This document shows positions 1 to 11,379 of a stretch of DNA of 64,000 nucleotides, piece by piece; positions within the stretch are counted from its first letter, which is position 1; every line of letters starts with the position of its first letter. The notes below the pieces were generated by a model, which did not search any database, was not told the DNA's origin, and was given only the letters and a program-made list of their open reading frames with translations. Origin of the DNA: Neoarius graeffei (taxonomy: Eukaryota; Chordata; Actinopteri; Siluriformes; Ariidae); NCBI RefSeq assembly GCF_027579695.1, contig NC_083583.1, forward strand, positions 20,436,257 to 20,500,256. The letters are read 5' to 3'. The position numbers were made by a program, and so were the translations under genes.

Positions 1-569
1 ACGAATCAGAACTAGAAATTCTTTTTAGAAATCATGGACACCACGACCTCCAGGCTAAAGAGGAGAGGAACCATCCGGTTTGTTACAATATCAGTGCACA
101 GTTCAAAAGCAGCATCTGTGATGACATGAGGGGGCATTAGTGCACATGACATGGGTAGCTTGTACATCTGGGAAGGCTTCATTAATGCTGAATGATATAT
201 ACTGTACACATTTCAGAGTGATATGCTGCCATCTAGAAAAAATCTTTTTCAGGGAAGGCCTTCCTTCTTTCAGCAAGACAATGCCAAACCACTTTCTGCA
301 CATATTAAAATTGCATGACTCTGTAGTAGAAGAGTCCGGGTGCTAAACTGGCCTGCCTGCAGTCCAGACCTGTCTCCCATTTAAAACATTTGGCACATTA
401 TGAAGCGCAAAATATGACAAAGGAGACCCGAACAGTTGAGCAACTGAAATTGTATATCAGGCAAGAATGGGACAACATTTCTCTTTCAAAACTACAGCAA
501 TTGGTCTCCTCAGTTCCCAAACGTTTACAGAGTGTTATTAAAAGTAGAGGTGATGCAACACAGTGGTAA
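1..569 (+). pseudogene. Tc1-A transposase C-terminal half, inactivated
   Basis: Reads in parallel with the open copy at 34899-35975 from just after the first catalytic Asp (ACGAATCA corresponds to the DES motif) to the same terminal CAGTGG-TAA. The frame is broken by stops and indels, and the [10 protein letters not shown] stretch that holds the third acidic residue is altered. The enzyme would have cut and pasted the element at TA sites; this copy cannot encode it. The N-terminal DNA-binding half is outside the window. Confidence 0.85.
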
Positions 570-796
570 ACCTGCCTCTGTCCCAACTTTTTTTTTTTAA
601 ACGTGTTGCTGACATCAAATTCAAAATGAGCATAAATTTTTCAAAAAACAATAAAATTTCTCAGTTTCAACATTTGATATGTTGTCTTTGTACAATTTTC
701 AATGAAATATCAGGTTTCCATGATTTACAAATTATCGTATTCTGTTTTTATTTACAGTTTACACAGCGTCCCAACTTTTTTGGAATTGGGGTTGTA
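1..796 (+). mobile_element. Tc1-A element, 5' part cut by window edge
   Basis: Decayed copy of the Tc1/mariner family that occurs with open transposases at 13746-15350 and 34589-36197. The left end lies outside the window. The right TIR (about 753-796) matches the other copies, with TTGTCCCAAC-like and TTTTTTGGAATTGGGGTTG segments, and ends at a TA. It is more diverged than the other two copies, so it is probably the oldest of the three. Confidence 0.9.
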
Positions 797-1295
797 TATA
801 TAGAAACTACATACACCCTTGGAATATCGACCTATTTGCCAGAAAGAATCCAAAATGGTGAGGAATTGACCGAGAGGAAGCAATTTTTGTTGAACTGCTC
901 ATTAAGGCTTAATTAGTCCATAGCTTCATTAATAATTGTAATTAAGCAAATCTGGGTAGAAGTTATATGCACCCTAGGTACCCCTATCTTCATGTCAGAA
1001 AGAATCAAAATGGGTGAAGAATTGAGGGAGAAGAAGTGATTTGTGTGGAAACTGCTCGTTAGGGCTTAATTACTCCATATCTTCATTATTAATTGCAATT
1101 ATGCAAATTTGAGTAGAAACCATATGCGCCCCAGGCAGACCTACCTTCCTGCCAAAAAGAATAAAAATCGGTGAAGAATTAAGAGAGAAGAAGCGATTTT
1201 TATTAAATGTGGACAACGCCGGATGGACAACGGACAACACATGATGGCATAAACTCATCACCTGTCGGCCGGATGAGCTAATAAACTCAGAATAG
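797..1295 (+). repeat. Dispersed repeat R1 with about 158-bp internal units
   Basis: Three successive, partly diverged units start near 797, 960 and 1119. Each carries an AGAAAGAATCAAAATGGGTG-like phrase, then GAGAAGAAGCGATTTT, then a TTAATTACTCCATATCTTCA-like phrase. The block ends in a GGATGAGCTAATAA tail at about 1275-1291. The same repeat is present in reverse orientation at 61640-62115. No coding capacity or TIR was seen. Superfamily unknown. Confidence 0.8.
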
Positions 1296-2042
1296 ATCAT
1301 TCAACCATGCTGCATAAAAGTATAAGGAAAAACAGGATATACATTGGAAATGTATACCTTACTAGATCCTTTTCTTCAGCTTGTTTTCCACTTTTGACAT
1401 TTTGGTGCATTTGTGTGAGTCCTGTGGTCCACAATTTTCATGGTGCACAGCTTCAGGGTGGCATGGGTAGGGCCGTGGGACAAAAATGCTCTTTAATGAA
1501 ATCATGGGGGTTAAAATGCCTCCTGTTGAGGCTTCTCTTAACCAACAATAAGCAGGGTGGAAGATCTCCTGCTGCCCTTTACTGCACCACTTCCACCCAG
1601 CGCCACCCAAAAGTCTTAGATTCATCTTTATTACCTTCTCACCGCTCCTCACTCGTTTCTCCTTAGCTCATTGCTTTCAGAAACCCCACAGCTCTGAGTA
1701 AGCACCTCACCCACTGCCTGTAAAAATACCATGCAAGTTCCTCACCTTATCCGTGTCCTGAAGCAATACTTTCTTCTCCTGTAAAGCATTTCCATCTGAG
1801 AGAAAACATGTATACTCATCAGGTGGTTTGATGACTCCTTGGTTGTTCTCTGGTGCATTTTTTGTTGATTGTGCACAGATCCATGCTTAAACTCAGTGAC
1901 AGAAGAAGACCGAGGTGCACACTACTTCTCCAGAGGAGACTAGAAACTAAACTGGGGAGTTTAGTAAGGGAGGTTTTAAACTCAGTTCAGTATTTAAACA
2001 ACACTGCAAATTATGGGTGATTCCATGATTAGGGTGCATTTA
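1296..2042. other. No recognisable gene or repeat
   Basis: Mixed-composition DNA. One open frame of 119 codons (1307-1666, plus) has no recognisable motif, start context or splice signal and is probably chance. Nothing else was supported. Confidence 0.5.
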
Positions 2043-2376
2043 CATTAGGGCAAGGGTTCTCAACCTTTTCTACTTTAAGGCCCACCTATCCACACTTGTA
2101 ACGAGTCGGGGCCCATTAAAAAAGATCCCCAATTGTTTTGGCTCATCTATTCTATTAGAATCTAATAATTTAATGTAAAGTGTATTAATGGGATGCAACA
2201 TCACTCCCTGTTACAGATGGGAGCCAAGGAATTAAATAAATGCAATAAAACAAACTGTTTTTAATTGTAGGTATTGTATTTAAAACTGTATGGATGTGCC
2301 AGAAGCCAAACCATGCATGCAGGTCATTCTCAGTCAAAAGGGATTAATGATCCAAAAGTGGAGTCTGGTCCATTAA

Positions 2377-3049
2377 TGCCGCTTTTCCACTACCAACGCG
2401 GCTGAGTTGGGCTGAGCCGTGCCGTGCTGAGTTGGGCTGAGTCAGGCTGAGTGGGGCTGTTGGAGTTGCATTTCGACTACAACCGCGCTGAACCGTGCTG
2501 GCTGGAAGTGGGTGGACACATTGGGTGGAGTTAACGAAAGTGGGTGGACGTCACGTGATGTCGTTAGGCGGCGCAAATAGTGACATCAGTGAGGTTTAAG
2601 CGGTAGTCTCACGACCCGGATAGTAAACAATAAACATGGAGTCGTTAGTGTTGCTGGTCTTGGTGCTGTGGCTTGTTGTCACCGACAACGCCAACAGATA
2701 CTGGCAAGAGCGTATAAATGAGGCGAGGCGCATAAGGCTTCAGAAATTCTCGTAATTCGTAATTCTCCTTCTTCCGGGTTTACGGTGTTTACAGATCCCA
2801 GCGTGCTCACGGGGCGTGTGTGGGCATGTGAGGACACTCCTCCTCACCAATCAGTGCACAGGGGAGTGTCTGCTCACGCCCCTAGCCCCACTCGGCTCCG
2901 TTTGGCTCGCTTCAGCCCTACTCCAAAACCGTGCGAGTTTTGGGTGCTAAGCAGGGCTGAAGCGAGCTGAGTCGTGCTGCTCTAAGGTAGTCGAAACGCG
3001 AGCCGTGTCGGGCTGAAGTGAGCTGAAAAAGGGTAGTGGAAAAGGGCCA
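2377..3049 (+). mobile_element. PIF/Harbinger non-autonomous element
   Basis: Ends TGCCGCTTTTCCACTACC and (reversed) TGGCCCTTTTCCACTACC form the TIR. Both flanks are TAA (2374-2376 and 3050-3052), the 3-bp target duplication expected for PIF/Harbinger. Subterminal DNA is rich in GGGCTGAG/GCTGAGC repeats on both arms. It holds a short N-terminal reading frame, so it looks like a deletion derivative of an autonomous element, 673 bp long. Confidence 0.8.
2636..2755 (+). pseudogene. Truncated N-terminal frame in Harbinger element
   Basis: A 39-codon frame starting MESLVLLVLVLW, hydrophobic at first and then basic (RINEARRIRLQKFS), ending in TAA. Its place inside a Harbinger derivative and its leucine-rich then charged layout suggest the start of a HARBI1-type transposase, but the catalytic region is deleted. 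The identity is inference; the frame and the element are seen directly. Confidence 0.4.
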
Positions 3050-4210
3050 TAACACAAGAACTTATTGCCATGTTTATGTCCAGCAAACAAGCAAGTTATT
3101 AAAACCAAGAAGTACACTAAAAAGAAGTGGATATAGAAACCACTCAATGGGATTAGACCCTTACACGCTAACAAAGAAGGATTTTTCTTATGAAAGAAAA
3201 ATTTACTTGCTAAATTTGACATTAGTAGAATAAATTTTGATCCTATTGTAGCTGTAACTAAATACAAAGATAATAGTTATGCATACTATTAATTAACTTA
3301 AAGGATTACTGAAGTCATTTTTAAACTTGCTTTATTTCTTAATTAACGTGTTATTCAATTATGTTTTCGGATTTAGTAACCTTATATCGTGACTTGTATT
3401 GGCAACTAATTGCAATTAAATATTATACTTATTGCCTATTTGGTTTTCAGCCATGATGAATTTAGTTCGTTCAGTCCACGGCAGGCGTCACTTATCCGTG
3501 CGATCTTCACGAGACTTGTGCGAGACTTCGAAACGTGAAGTGTCAGCCAGGTGTCAGTGCCACCACTTTGAAAACTGTTTTCCAAATGAAATATTGCACA
3601 AAAATGAGTTTTTTTCAAACTTTCCTGATTGCTATCAAAACAAACAAAACTTCCGGCTTGATTACGTCAGCATTCGAAAGAGGGCGCGCGCGTCTCTTGA
3701 CAACGTTGGCAGATGTTGGTCACTTTGATTTCCGCTGTACGTTTTACTTCCGTCCTACGATGTCTCGCACAGGTCTCAACGAATCTCGTTTACGGCCATT
3801 GCTTTGACATATGGACTGATATATTACATAGCATACAGTGCTCAGCGTAAATGAGCACCCCCTTTGAAAAGTAACATTTTAAACAATATCTCAATGAACA
3901 CAAACAATTTCCAAAATGTTGAAAAGACAAAGTTTAATATAACATCTGTTTAACTTATAACGTGAAAGTAAGGTTAATAATATAAACTTAGATGACACAT
4001 TTTTCAGTTTTATTCAAATTAGGGTGGTGCAAAAATGAGTACACCCCACAACAAAAACTACTACATCTAGTACTTTGTATGGCCTCCATGATTTTTAATG
4101 ACAGCACCAAGTCTTCTAGGCATGGAATCAACAAGTTGGCGACATTATGCAACATCAATCTTTTTCCATTCTTCAACAATCACCTCTTTCTGGATGCTGG
4201 ATGGAGAGTG

Positions 4211-5554
4211 ATGCTCAACTTGTCTCTTCAGAATTCCCCAAAGAAAATAATTTCTTTACACCACAAAGGTGAAGGCTACAAGAAGATCAGCAAAGCTTTA
4301 CTTATCAGTCAGAATACTGTAGCAAAAGTGGTACAAAAGTTTAAGAAAGATGGAACTGCAACCATCTCACAGAGATGTCCAGGTCGTCCACGGAAGTTAA
4401 CACCTCGACAGGAGCGTCTTCTGATGAGAAGGGTTGAAGAAAATCGACATGCAAGTTCACTGCAATTATCTAAAGAAGTAGAAAGCCAAACTGGGGTGAC
4501 TATTTCCCGTGACACAATACGGCGTACATTGCAGAGGAATGGCATGCATGGATGCCGTCCACAAAAGAAGCCTCTCCTAAAGCCCAGGCACAAAAAAGCC
4601 CGCCTAGAGTTTGCCAGGGCCCATGCTGACAAAAATGAAGACTACTGGGACTCTATACTCTGGAGTGATGAGACCAAGATAAATGTTTTTGGAACTGATG
4701 GCTTCAAAACTGTATGGTGTCGCAAAGGTGAGGAATGCAAAGAAAAATGCCTGGTGCCTACAGTGAAACATGGTGGTGGCAGTGTCCTTATGTGGGGCTG
4801 CATGAGTGCTGCTGGTGTCGGGGAGCTGCATTTCATTGATGGCATCATGAATTCACAGATGTATTGCTCTATGCTGAAAGAGAAGATGCTACCATCACTC
4901 TGTGCCCTTGGTCGTCATGCACTTTTCCAACATGACTAAACACACATCTAAGGCCACTGTTGGATTTCTGAAGAAGAACAGGGTGAAAGTGATTCAATGG
5001 CCAAGTATGTCTCCTGATCTGAACCCAGTCGAACACCTATGGGGAATTCTGAAGAGACAAGTTGAGCATCACTCTCAACATCACTCTCTGGTTCGAACCC
5101 AGCGGCCAATGAGGGCCTTTCTGTGTGGAGTTTGCATGTTCTCCCTGTGTCTGCGTGGGTTTCCTCCGGGTGCTCCGGTTTCCCCCACAATCCAAAGACA
5201 TGCAGTTAGGTTGACGTGGGGCGGCCTTGGGCTGAGGTGCCCTTGAGCAAGGTACCTGTCCCCTGACTGCTCCCTGGGCGCTCTGGTGTGGCTGCCCACT
5301 GCTCTGAGTGTGTGCGTGTGTTCACTGCTTCAGATGGGTTAAATGCAGAGAATGAATTTCACTGTACTTGAAGTGTGCATGTGACGAATAAAGGTTTCTT
5401 CTTAAAAGTAACATCCAGCATCCAGTCACTAAAAGCGGTCATTGTTGAAGAATGGAAAAAGATTGATGTTGCAAAATGTCACCAACTTGTTCATTCCATG
5501 GCTCGAAGACTTGGTGCTGTCATTAAAAATCATGGAGGCCATACAAAGTACTAG
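4211..5554 (+). pseudogene. Tc1-B transposase, frameshifted and SINE-interrupted
   Basis: The frame from ATG 4211 shows the helix-turn-helix part (GEGYKKISKALLISQNTV), a GRPRK AT-hook-like motif, the first catalytic Asp in WSDETKINVFG, and the second in FQHD. Just after that (about 4935) a small deletion shifts the frame; the continuation (KATVGFLKKNRVKVIQWP, then SPDLNPVEHLW with the Glu) is in another frame. A SINE at 5088-5403 then cuts it. The C-terminus resumes at about 5410 and stops at 5552-5554. The first codons lie inside the left TIR, so the original N-terminus is probably lost. Confidence 0.85.
5088..5403 (+). mobile_element. tRNA-headed SINE, alternative CTT-type tail
   Basis: Begins within the tRNA-like head at the B box (GGTTCGAACCC), so the A-box end is missing. 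The body matches the other SINEs up to ATGCAGTTAGG, then switches to a different tail (GGGGCGGCCTTGGGCTGAGG, then AAATGCAGAGAATG, then GACGAATAAAGG-TTTCTTCTT). The same tail is used by the SINE at 40871. Inserted in the Tc1-B right arm; the duplicated flank is unclear. Confidence 0.8.
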
Positions 5555-5918
5555 ATGTAGTAGTTTTTGTTGTGGGGTGTACTCATTTTTGCACCACCCT
5601 AATTTGAGTAAAACTGAAAAATGTGTAATCTAAGTTTATATTATTAACCTTACTTTCACGTTATAAGTTAAACAGATGTTATATTAAACTTTGTCTTTTC
5701 AACATTTTGGAAATTGTTTGTGTTCATTGAGATATTGTTTAAAATGTTACTTTTCAAAGGGGGTCTACTCATTTATGCTGAGCACTGTATTTCAAACACT
5801 CATAACTAACTATTTTTGACAAAATACTGTAGCTATCAACAATGCATTCCTATATTTAATAAAATGAGATAAATAGAATTTTGATAATAAAAAAAATTTG
5901 CCTTCAGTTCCCCTTTAA

Positions 5919-6409
5919 TGTGAAGATAATTAACAGATAATCAACAGATTTTAAGGGCTTTTTAAAGATATGTGTATATTTTCATTCTTTTGTATTTGCA
6001 ATTATTTGTATCTGTACATGAACAACCCCAACAGCTCTGCTGATCAACTTATCGTGTTTTAAATAAAGTTATTCATTCATTCATTCATTATGACTTGGAA
6101 AATGACATCTCAAACTACCTGGTGCTGCAGACATCATTCTACACATTCAAACAGATGAAAATCTGGAAGAGCATGGAGGTGTACAACTTTTTATATGTGG
6201 CTAGGTTAAAGATCTGGGGATCAGGACACTACAAGATAAATCCTGTATTGTTTTTTTCCAGGTAAGGAGAAATTACTGAGCTTTGTATACGTCTTTGTGA
6301 TGGTTGCTAGGATGCTAGAAGTTTTAGTATCAGGTGTAAACAAACTACAGCCACTCAATTCTCAATCCTCCCTGCTCTTCTCTTCCAGCAGGCATCATGC
6401 AGGCATCAC
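5919..6409. other. AT-rich DNA with LINE-like tail and (ATTC)n
   Basis: Contains TTTTAAATAAAGTTATTCATTC near 6057-6078 followed by an (ATTC)n run to about 6091, which resembles the 3' tail of a fish LINE on the plus strand. Too short to assign. The rest shows no gene. Confidence 0.3.
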
Positions 6410-6997
6410 AGATCCATATAATTTACCCCCAAATGTATTTATTTATTCTGCTCACTGCGCATGCACGCTCTGTGTCCGCAAGCACGGATTAAATGCAAAG
6501 GAGGAATGTGACAAAAATAAAGGCTTGTTCTTCTTAATTTGCCCACAAATGTATTTATTTCACTTGAAAGGTGTATGTCAAACCACCAGCTATCAGATTT
6601 GGAACACTACAACATCCTGAACTATTTAGTATTTGGCTTCAAACTTGAAAAAAATTTGCGGCCCACAAGATGGCACCCAGTGGTTGAGAAACACTGCATA
6701 AGCGTACATTTACAAATAAAATAAAGCTAACTGACTTTTTATACAGAGGAAAAATGACCTTTGAAACATCATGTGCATCTTTCAGATCAATGATTGATCA
6801 TTAATAAATCTACTCTACACTATAACAACACTTTAACATTAAATATAAAAATTAAAATACTTACAAAGGCATATTATTTTTGCAGTCCCTGAACATCTCT
6901 GAGAAACAGCTACTGTAGAATATTCCACAAGTCATATACAACAGCATCATCCATATTTCCTGAAGATCATGGGAAGAAGAAAAGTAAGCTCCAGCAA

Positions 6998-7365
6998 TCT
7001 CATCTCATCTCATTATCTCTAGCCACTTTATCCTGTTCTACAGGGTTGCAGGCAAGCTGGAGCCTATCCCAGCTGACTACGGGTGAGAGGCAGGGTACAC
7101 CCTGGACAAGTCGCCAGGTCATCACAGGGCTGACACATAGACACAGACAACCATTCACACCTACGGTCAATTTAGAGTCACCAGGTAATCTAACCTGCAT
7201 GTCTTTGGACTGTGGAAGAAACCGGAGCACCCAGAGGAAACCCACGTGGACACGGGGAGAACATGCAAACTCCACACAGAAAGGCCCTCGCCAGCCACAG
7301 GGCTCGAACCCGCACCTTCTTGCTGTGAGGCGACAGCGCTAACCACTACACCACTGTGCCGCCCC
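6998..7365 (-). mobile_element. tRNA-headed SINE, full length
   Basis: Read on the minus strand it runs from the tRNA head (GGCGGCACAGTGGTGTAGTG, with A-box and GGTTCGAGCCC-like B box) through the conserved body (TTTCCTCTGGGTGCTCCGG, CAAAGACATGCAGG, GCGACTTGTCCAGGGTG, AGCTGGGATAGGCTCC) to a GAGATGAGATGAGAT tail. An internal RNA polymerase III promoter is expected in the head. Confidence 0.92.
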
Positions 7366-7373
7366 CGTTAAGA

Positions 7374-7402
7374 ATTATTATTATTATTATTATCATTATT
7401 AT
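7374..7402. repeat. (TTA)n microsatellite
   Basis: Near-perfect trinucleotide run with one interruption, directly beside the SINE head. Confidence 0.9.
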
Positions 7403-7621
7403 TTCTTTTCTTATGTTAAATGCATGTCTTCTTGGATTCAATGCTGAAAAAATTAAATAATGGCACCTCAATTTTGAAATCACCCAGATAAGAACAGCTT
7501 TTAGTTTTTGGCTAAAATGTTAATGTTTGGTCATAGCAACTTTCAACTAACTCAAACATCTCTGAAGAAGCACTAAATTATTCACCAGTGAATGTGATTG
7601 TCTTTCCAACACCGGGTACAG

Positions 7622-8436
7622 CAGAGAGGAACCATTAGGGCCTTCTAGGCCTTCATAGAAGACCCAAACATATGAGCCTTTCAGATGTTATATTTAATTT
7701 CTTTAATTTTTTAATTGCTTTCATTCTTACATAATTTCATTATAATTATTCTCTTCTAATTCTAATTTGGCCTCATTTTCTATCAAATTTGCTTCAGAAA
7801 TGAAAGGGTTACTGTCCTGAAAACATTAAAATCGAGATCCAATGAGATTATTTTTGTTTGTTGTCTCTAGGCTGAGAAGAGTTTCGAGCTGGCTCACTCA
7901 TTGGTTAGGACTTCATTGCCAGGACAGAAGGTCATGGCAGTGTATGTTTATGTAGGAAGTGACAGATGAATTAACCAATCAGATTTTGATTTATAGTGGG
8001 AGGGATCAAAAATTTATCGCTCTCGGCCGTCTCGAAGGCCAACGTGAGCTTAACCACGAGTCGGCGCTGTTAGCGCAGCAGTGAAGTCACCTTCCAGCCG
8101 GTGTAGCGTTCATCAGTAGTGTTAACAAATGCTAATAAAACAGTCAAGCCAGTGCTATTGAGAGCAAGTAGCACAGGCTAACGCCCGAGAAACTAAGATT
8201 TCTGTCTCCAGACTCTTCTTCCACGCATGCTCACTACAGTATTTCTCACTCAGACTTAAGTATTCATTTCCCTGTGTCAGTTACTTAGTTAGTTTTAAAA
8301 TCAACATTGACAGCTCCACACAGCAGAGCTACCGCTAATCCCTTGCAAAATCCTTTGTCCTGTTGCTTTTTTGCTGTGTCTGGCTAAGGTTTGGCTGAGC
8401 TGAAGTCCCAGCTCTAATAGTAACGGTTCACCACTG
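7622..8436. mobile_element. Non-autonomous hAT with perfect 8-bp duplication
   Basis: GGGTACAG flanks both sides exactly (7614-7621 and 8437-8444). The left end CAGAGAGGAACCATTA and reversed right end CAGTGGTGAACCGTTA agree at 12 of 16 positions. Length 815 bp. A GGCCTTCTAGGCC palindrome lies near the left end and a GC-richer part at 8020-8110. No transposase frame. The family within hAT is not resolved. Confidence 0.75.
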
Positions 8437-8444
8437 GGGTACAG

Positions 8445-9390
8445 TATAGGCACTCCTATCTTCTACATGTTAGTGTAGAGGTCTAGGAACAATAGAAACA
8501 CATTCACACCTTGTGTCTTTCATTCTCACTCAGTTCATGAAGGTTTTGATAATAACCTATTAAATAAATAAGTACATTAGAAAAAAGTATTGAGGCCCCC
8601 AAGATCAAAAGCTGATTCAATGAATGAATGAATTAGGAATGTGTTCAGGAGCTTAGGAGGCCGAAAACAATGCAGCAGATTAGAAAATTTCATCTAGAAA
8701 CAAATTTACAAGTAAAGATTTGTATGCAGCAGTAGTTCCCAGGCATGGGGAGTCCACATGCAGCATTTTCTATTTTTTCCATACTCAAACACCTTTTTCC
8801 ACTCATTGGGTTAATTATTTTGCCATTCATGACCCTTGAGGTCAGATGTTAGATCTGATACTCTGTCTAAACTCTTGGGGATGCTGAGTGTTTGTATAGG
8901 GATCTCATACAATTCAAATCCCAGTGATGCCATAACCATATACAGTATTGCTCAGAGTCCCAGTGTATAATTGGCCCTTCCTGTGGGAGTGATGGCCCCT
9001 GTAGATCAGAGCAATGCTAAGGGCAATAGTTCCGCAGCAGTCCTAAACTACTGATCAGAAGGTTGAAAGTTTATATCCCAGCACCACCAAGCTACCAATG
9101 TTGAGTACTTCAGTCTCTCTTAACTCTGACCCTGGTTGACCCTGTGCCATGCTCTTCCCTCAACTTCCTTCAAGCTGGTATATAGGCAAAAACTATACAC
9201 AAGGCTGTCAGCATGGACAGTACATTGAATCTGAGGTAGTTAATAAATATTGAGAATATGGTAGAACATGTGGTGAAAGAAGGGACACATGCAAGTAATT
9301 ATTTGGCCAGGAAGCTTCAAGTTCATATGAGATCTAATACATTTTCTAAGAATACATTTTCAAGCTCTTTTGAATTTGAAACCTATGGTA
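8445..9390. other. No gene; possible decayed SINE
   Basis: Around 9045-9110 the text CTGATCAGAAGGTTGAAAGT then CCCAGCACCACCAAGCTACC resembles the B-box and body of another fish tRNA-derived SINE, but it is short and decayed. The remainder is unremarkable AT-rich DNA. Confidence 0.3.
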
Positions 9391-10753
9391 TAGTGCATCT
9401 CAAACAATATGAATATTGTGGAAAAAGTTCAGTTTTTCATAATTTAATTCAAAAAAGGTAAACTTTCATATATTCTATATTCATTACATGTAAAGTGAAA
9501 TATTTCAAGCCTTTTTTTGTTTTAATTTTGATGATTATGGCTTATAGCTGATGAAAACCAGAAATCCAGTATCTCGAATTATTAGACTATTTCCTAAGAT
9601 CAATCAAAAAAGGATTTACAATACAGAAATGTCCAACTTCTGAAAAGTATGTCAATTTATACACTCAGTATTTGGTTGGGGCTCCTTTACCACAAATTAC
9701 TGCATCAATACAGCATGGCATGGAGGTGATCAGCCTGTGGCACTGCTGAGGTATTATTGAAGCCCAGGTTGCTTTGATAGTGGCCTTCAGCTCATCTGTA
9801 TTTTTGGGTCAGGTGTTTCTCATCTTCCTCTTGACAATAGCCCATAGATTCTCGATGGGGTTCAGGTCAGGCGAGTTGGCTGGCCAGTCAAGCACAGTAA
9901 TATCATGGTCAGCAAACCATTTGGTAGTAGTTTTGGCACTCTGGGCAGGTGCTAAGTCATGCTGGAAAAGGAAATCTGCATCTCCATAAAGCTTGTCAGC
10001 AGATGGAAGCATGAAGTGCTCTGAAATCTCCTGGTAGATGGCTGCATTGACTTTGGACTTGATAAAACATAGTGGACCAACACCAGCAGATGACATGGCA
10101 CCCTAAATCATCACAGACTGTGGAAACTTCACACTGGACTTCAAACACCTTGGATTCTGTGCCTCTCCACTCTTCCTCCAGACTCTAGAACCTTGATTTC
10201 CAAATGAAATGAAAATTTACTTTCATCTGAAGAGAGAACTTTTGTTATAGCCTCTCTCCTGAAGACATCTGTGCGTGGTGGCTCTTGATGCACTGACACC
10301 AGCCTCAGTCCACTCCTTGTGAGTGAATCAACTTTTCTTGACAATCCTCTCAAGGGCATGGTCATCCCTGTTACTTGTGCACCTTTTCCAGCCAGCCTTT
10401 TCAACAATGACATTCTGTGGCTTAACCTCCTTGTGGAGGGTGTCGATGATCGTCTTCTGGACAACTATCAAGTCAGCAGTCTTCCCCATGATTGTGATTC
10501 CATGTGCTGAACTAGACCGAGAGATACATGGTATTTATACTGATATACTCAAATTAAATACTCTAATATTGTGAGATTTTTTTTTTATTTTTGCACTGTA
10601 GTCCATAATTATCAAAATTAAAATAGAAAAATGCTTGAAATATTTTTGTTTACATGTAATGAGTCCAGAATATATTACATTTTCAGTTTCTTAAATAACT
10701 AATGGAAAATATTGAACTTTTTTCACAATATTCTAATTGTTTGAGATGCACTA
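9391..10753 (-). mobile_element. Tc1-C element
   Basis: Termini TAGTGCATCTCAAACAAT are found at both ends in inverted orientation, with arms of roughly 200 bp (9391-9600 and about 10560-10753). This is a TIR type common in fish Tc1-like elements. The transposase is on the minus strand and is dead. Confidence 0.88.
9809..10489 (-). pseudogene. Tc1-C transposase, multiple frameshifts
   Basis: On the minus strand a start MGKTADLIVVQK (ATG at 10487-10489) leads in one frame; the first catalytic Asp (SSDESKFSFH) is in a second frame; the last part, with FQHD and SPDLNPIENLW (second Asp and Glu), is in a third (10096-9809). The order of motifs matches a DD34E Tc1 transposase. At least two indels and internal stops inactivate it. 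Confidence 0.85.
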
Positions 10754-11379
10754 GTAGTACAGACTATGCAAAATGAAATTCCTATCCAAATGCTGTATAC
10801 CTAAATACTCACTTATGGGAAAGATTAAGACACTCCAATCCCAAAAATTCAATCCTTCAATTTTTGTTCTACTGCTATTCGCGATTGCTCTTTGGTTATT
10901 TCAAGAATATTTCTGAGGAACTGACTCATTATCATCATTCTGAGACAATGTTAAATTATCCTCTGGCTCCATTCTTACTCTGCTGTTGTGCTTACTGTAC
11001 ATAGCCAAGTGAACATCATCAGAGTCAGTGATTAGACTATTATTAAGGCATGGAACCAAAAACAAAAAGACAGGACTGGAGAAAGACAGTAAGGCCAGTT
11101 AGACATAAACATGCATTTGATTTGAGAGCTTATGAAAAGTGCTGGTACACCATAAAAACTTCTTGGACTAAAAAGATCAAAGCATAGAAGTGCAGATACC
11201 GGATACCAGTGAATACTGTCCTGCTTCAAGCACGCAATCTAATTCATATGAGATATCCAAAACTGACATACTATACATAAAGCAAAACACTCTGCAGTAT
11301 GGATGCAAGGACGCTAAGAAAATATGTTGCCTGGCTATATGCTAACTTACCACTTTATTTCATTACACAATTAACTGAA
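10754..11379. other. No gene seen
   Basis: AT-rich, no long frame with recognisable motifs, no clear repeat structure. Confidence 0.5.

Larger units (their letters stand above)
3834..5789 (+). mobile_element. Tc1-B element with very long TIRs
   Basis: Both ends carry CAGTGCTCAGCGTAAATGAG-type termini next to TA. The inverted arms run from 3836 to about 4240 and from about 5040 to 5787; the right arm is enlarged by a SINE. The arms are about 400 bp, long for Tc1 elements. They overlap both ends of the transposase frame. The element sits inside the TTAA MITE at 3302-5914. Confidence 0.88.
3302..5914. mobile_element. TTAA-flanked Kolobok-like MITE, split by Tc1-B
   Basis: The left end AGGATTACTGAAGTCA and the reversed right end AGGGGAACTGAAGGCA are TIRs directly bordered by TTAA (3298-3301 and 5915-5918). 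A TTAA target with AG-starting ends fits Kolobok better than piggyBac, whose ends start CCC. Without the Tc1-B insertion (3834-5789) it is about 0.66 kb and has no coding frame. Confidence 0.65.
2051..6696. mobile_element. Possible old hAT (Charlie-like) shell holding nested elements
   Basis: The left end reads CAAGGGTTCTCAACC and the right end, reversed, CAGTGTTTCTCAACC, both like Charlie-type hAT termini. The flanking 8-mers CATTAGGG and CATAAGCG agree at 6 of 8 positions. The inside is filled by Harbinger, Kolobok-like and Tc1 insertions. No transposase remains. The two ends could belong to separate elements, hence the low confidence. Confidence 0.35.

Noticed and set aside
1307..1666. 119-codon frame, plus strand
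   Set aside because: No motif, and an overlapping 96-codon frame exists on the other strand; chance is more likely.
3992..4210. Upstream extension of the Tc1-B transposase frame
   Set aside because: These codons are the antisense of the C-terminal coding part inside the inverted repeat and do not match Tc1 N-termini.
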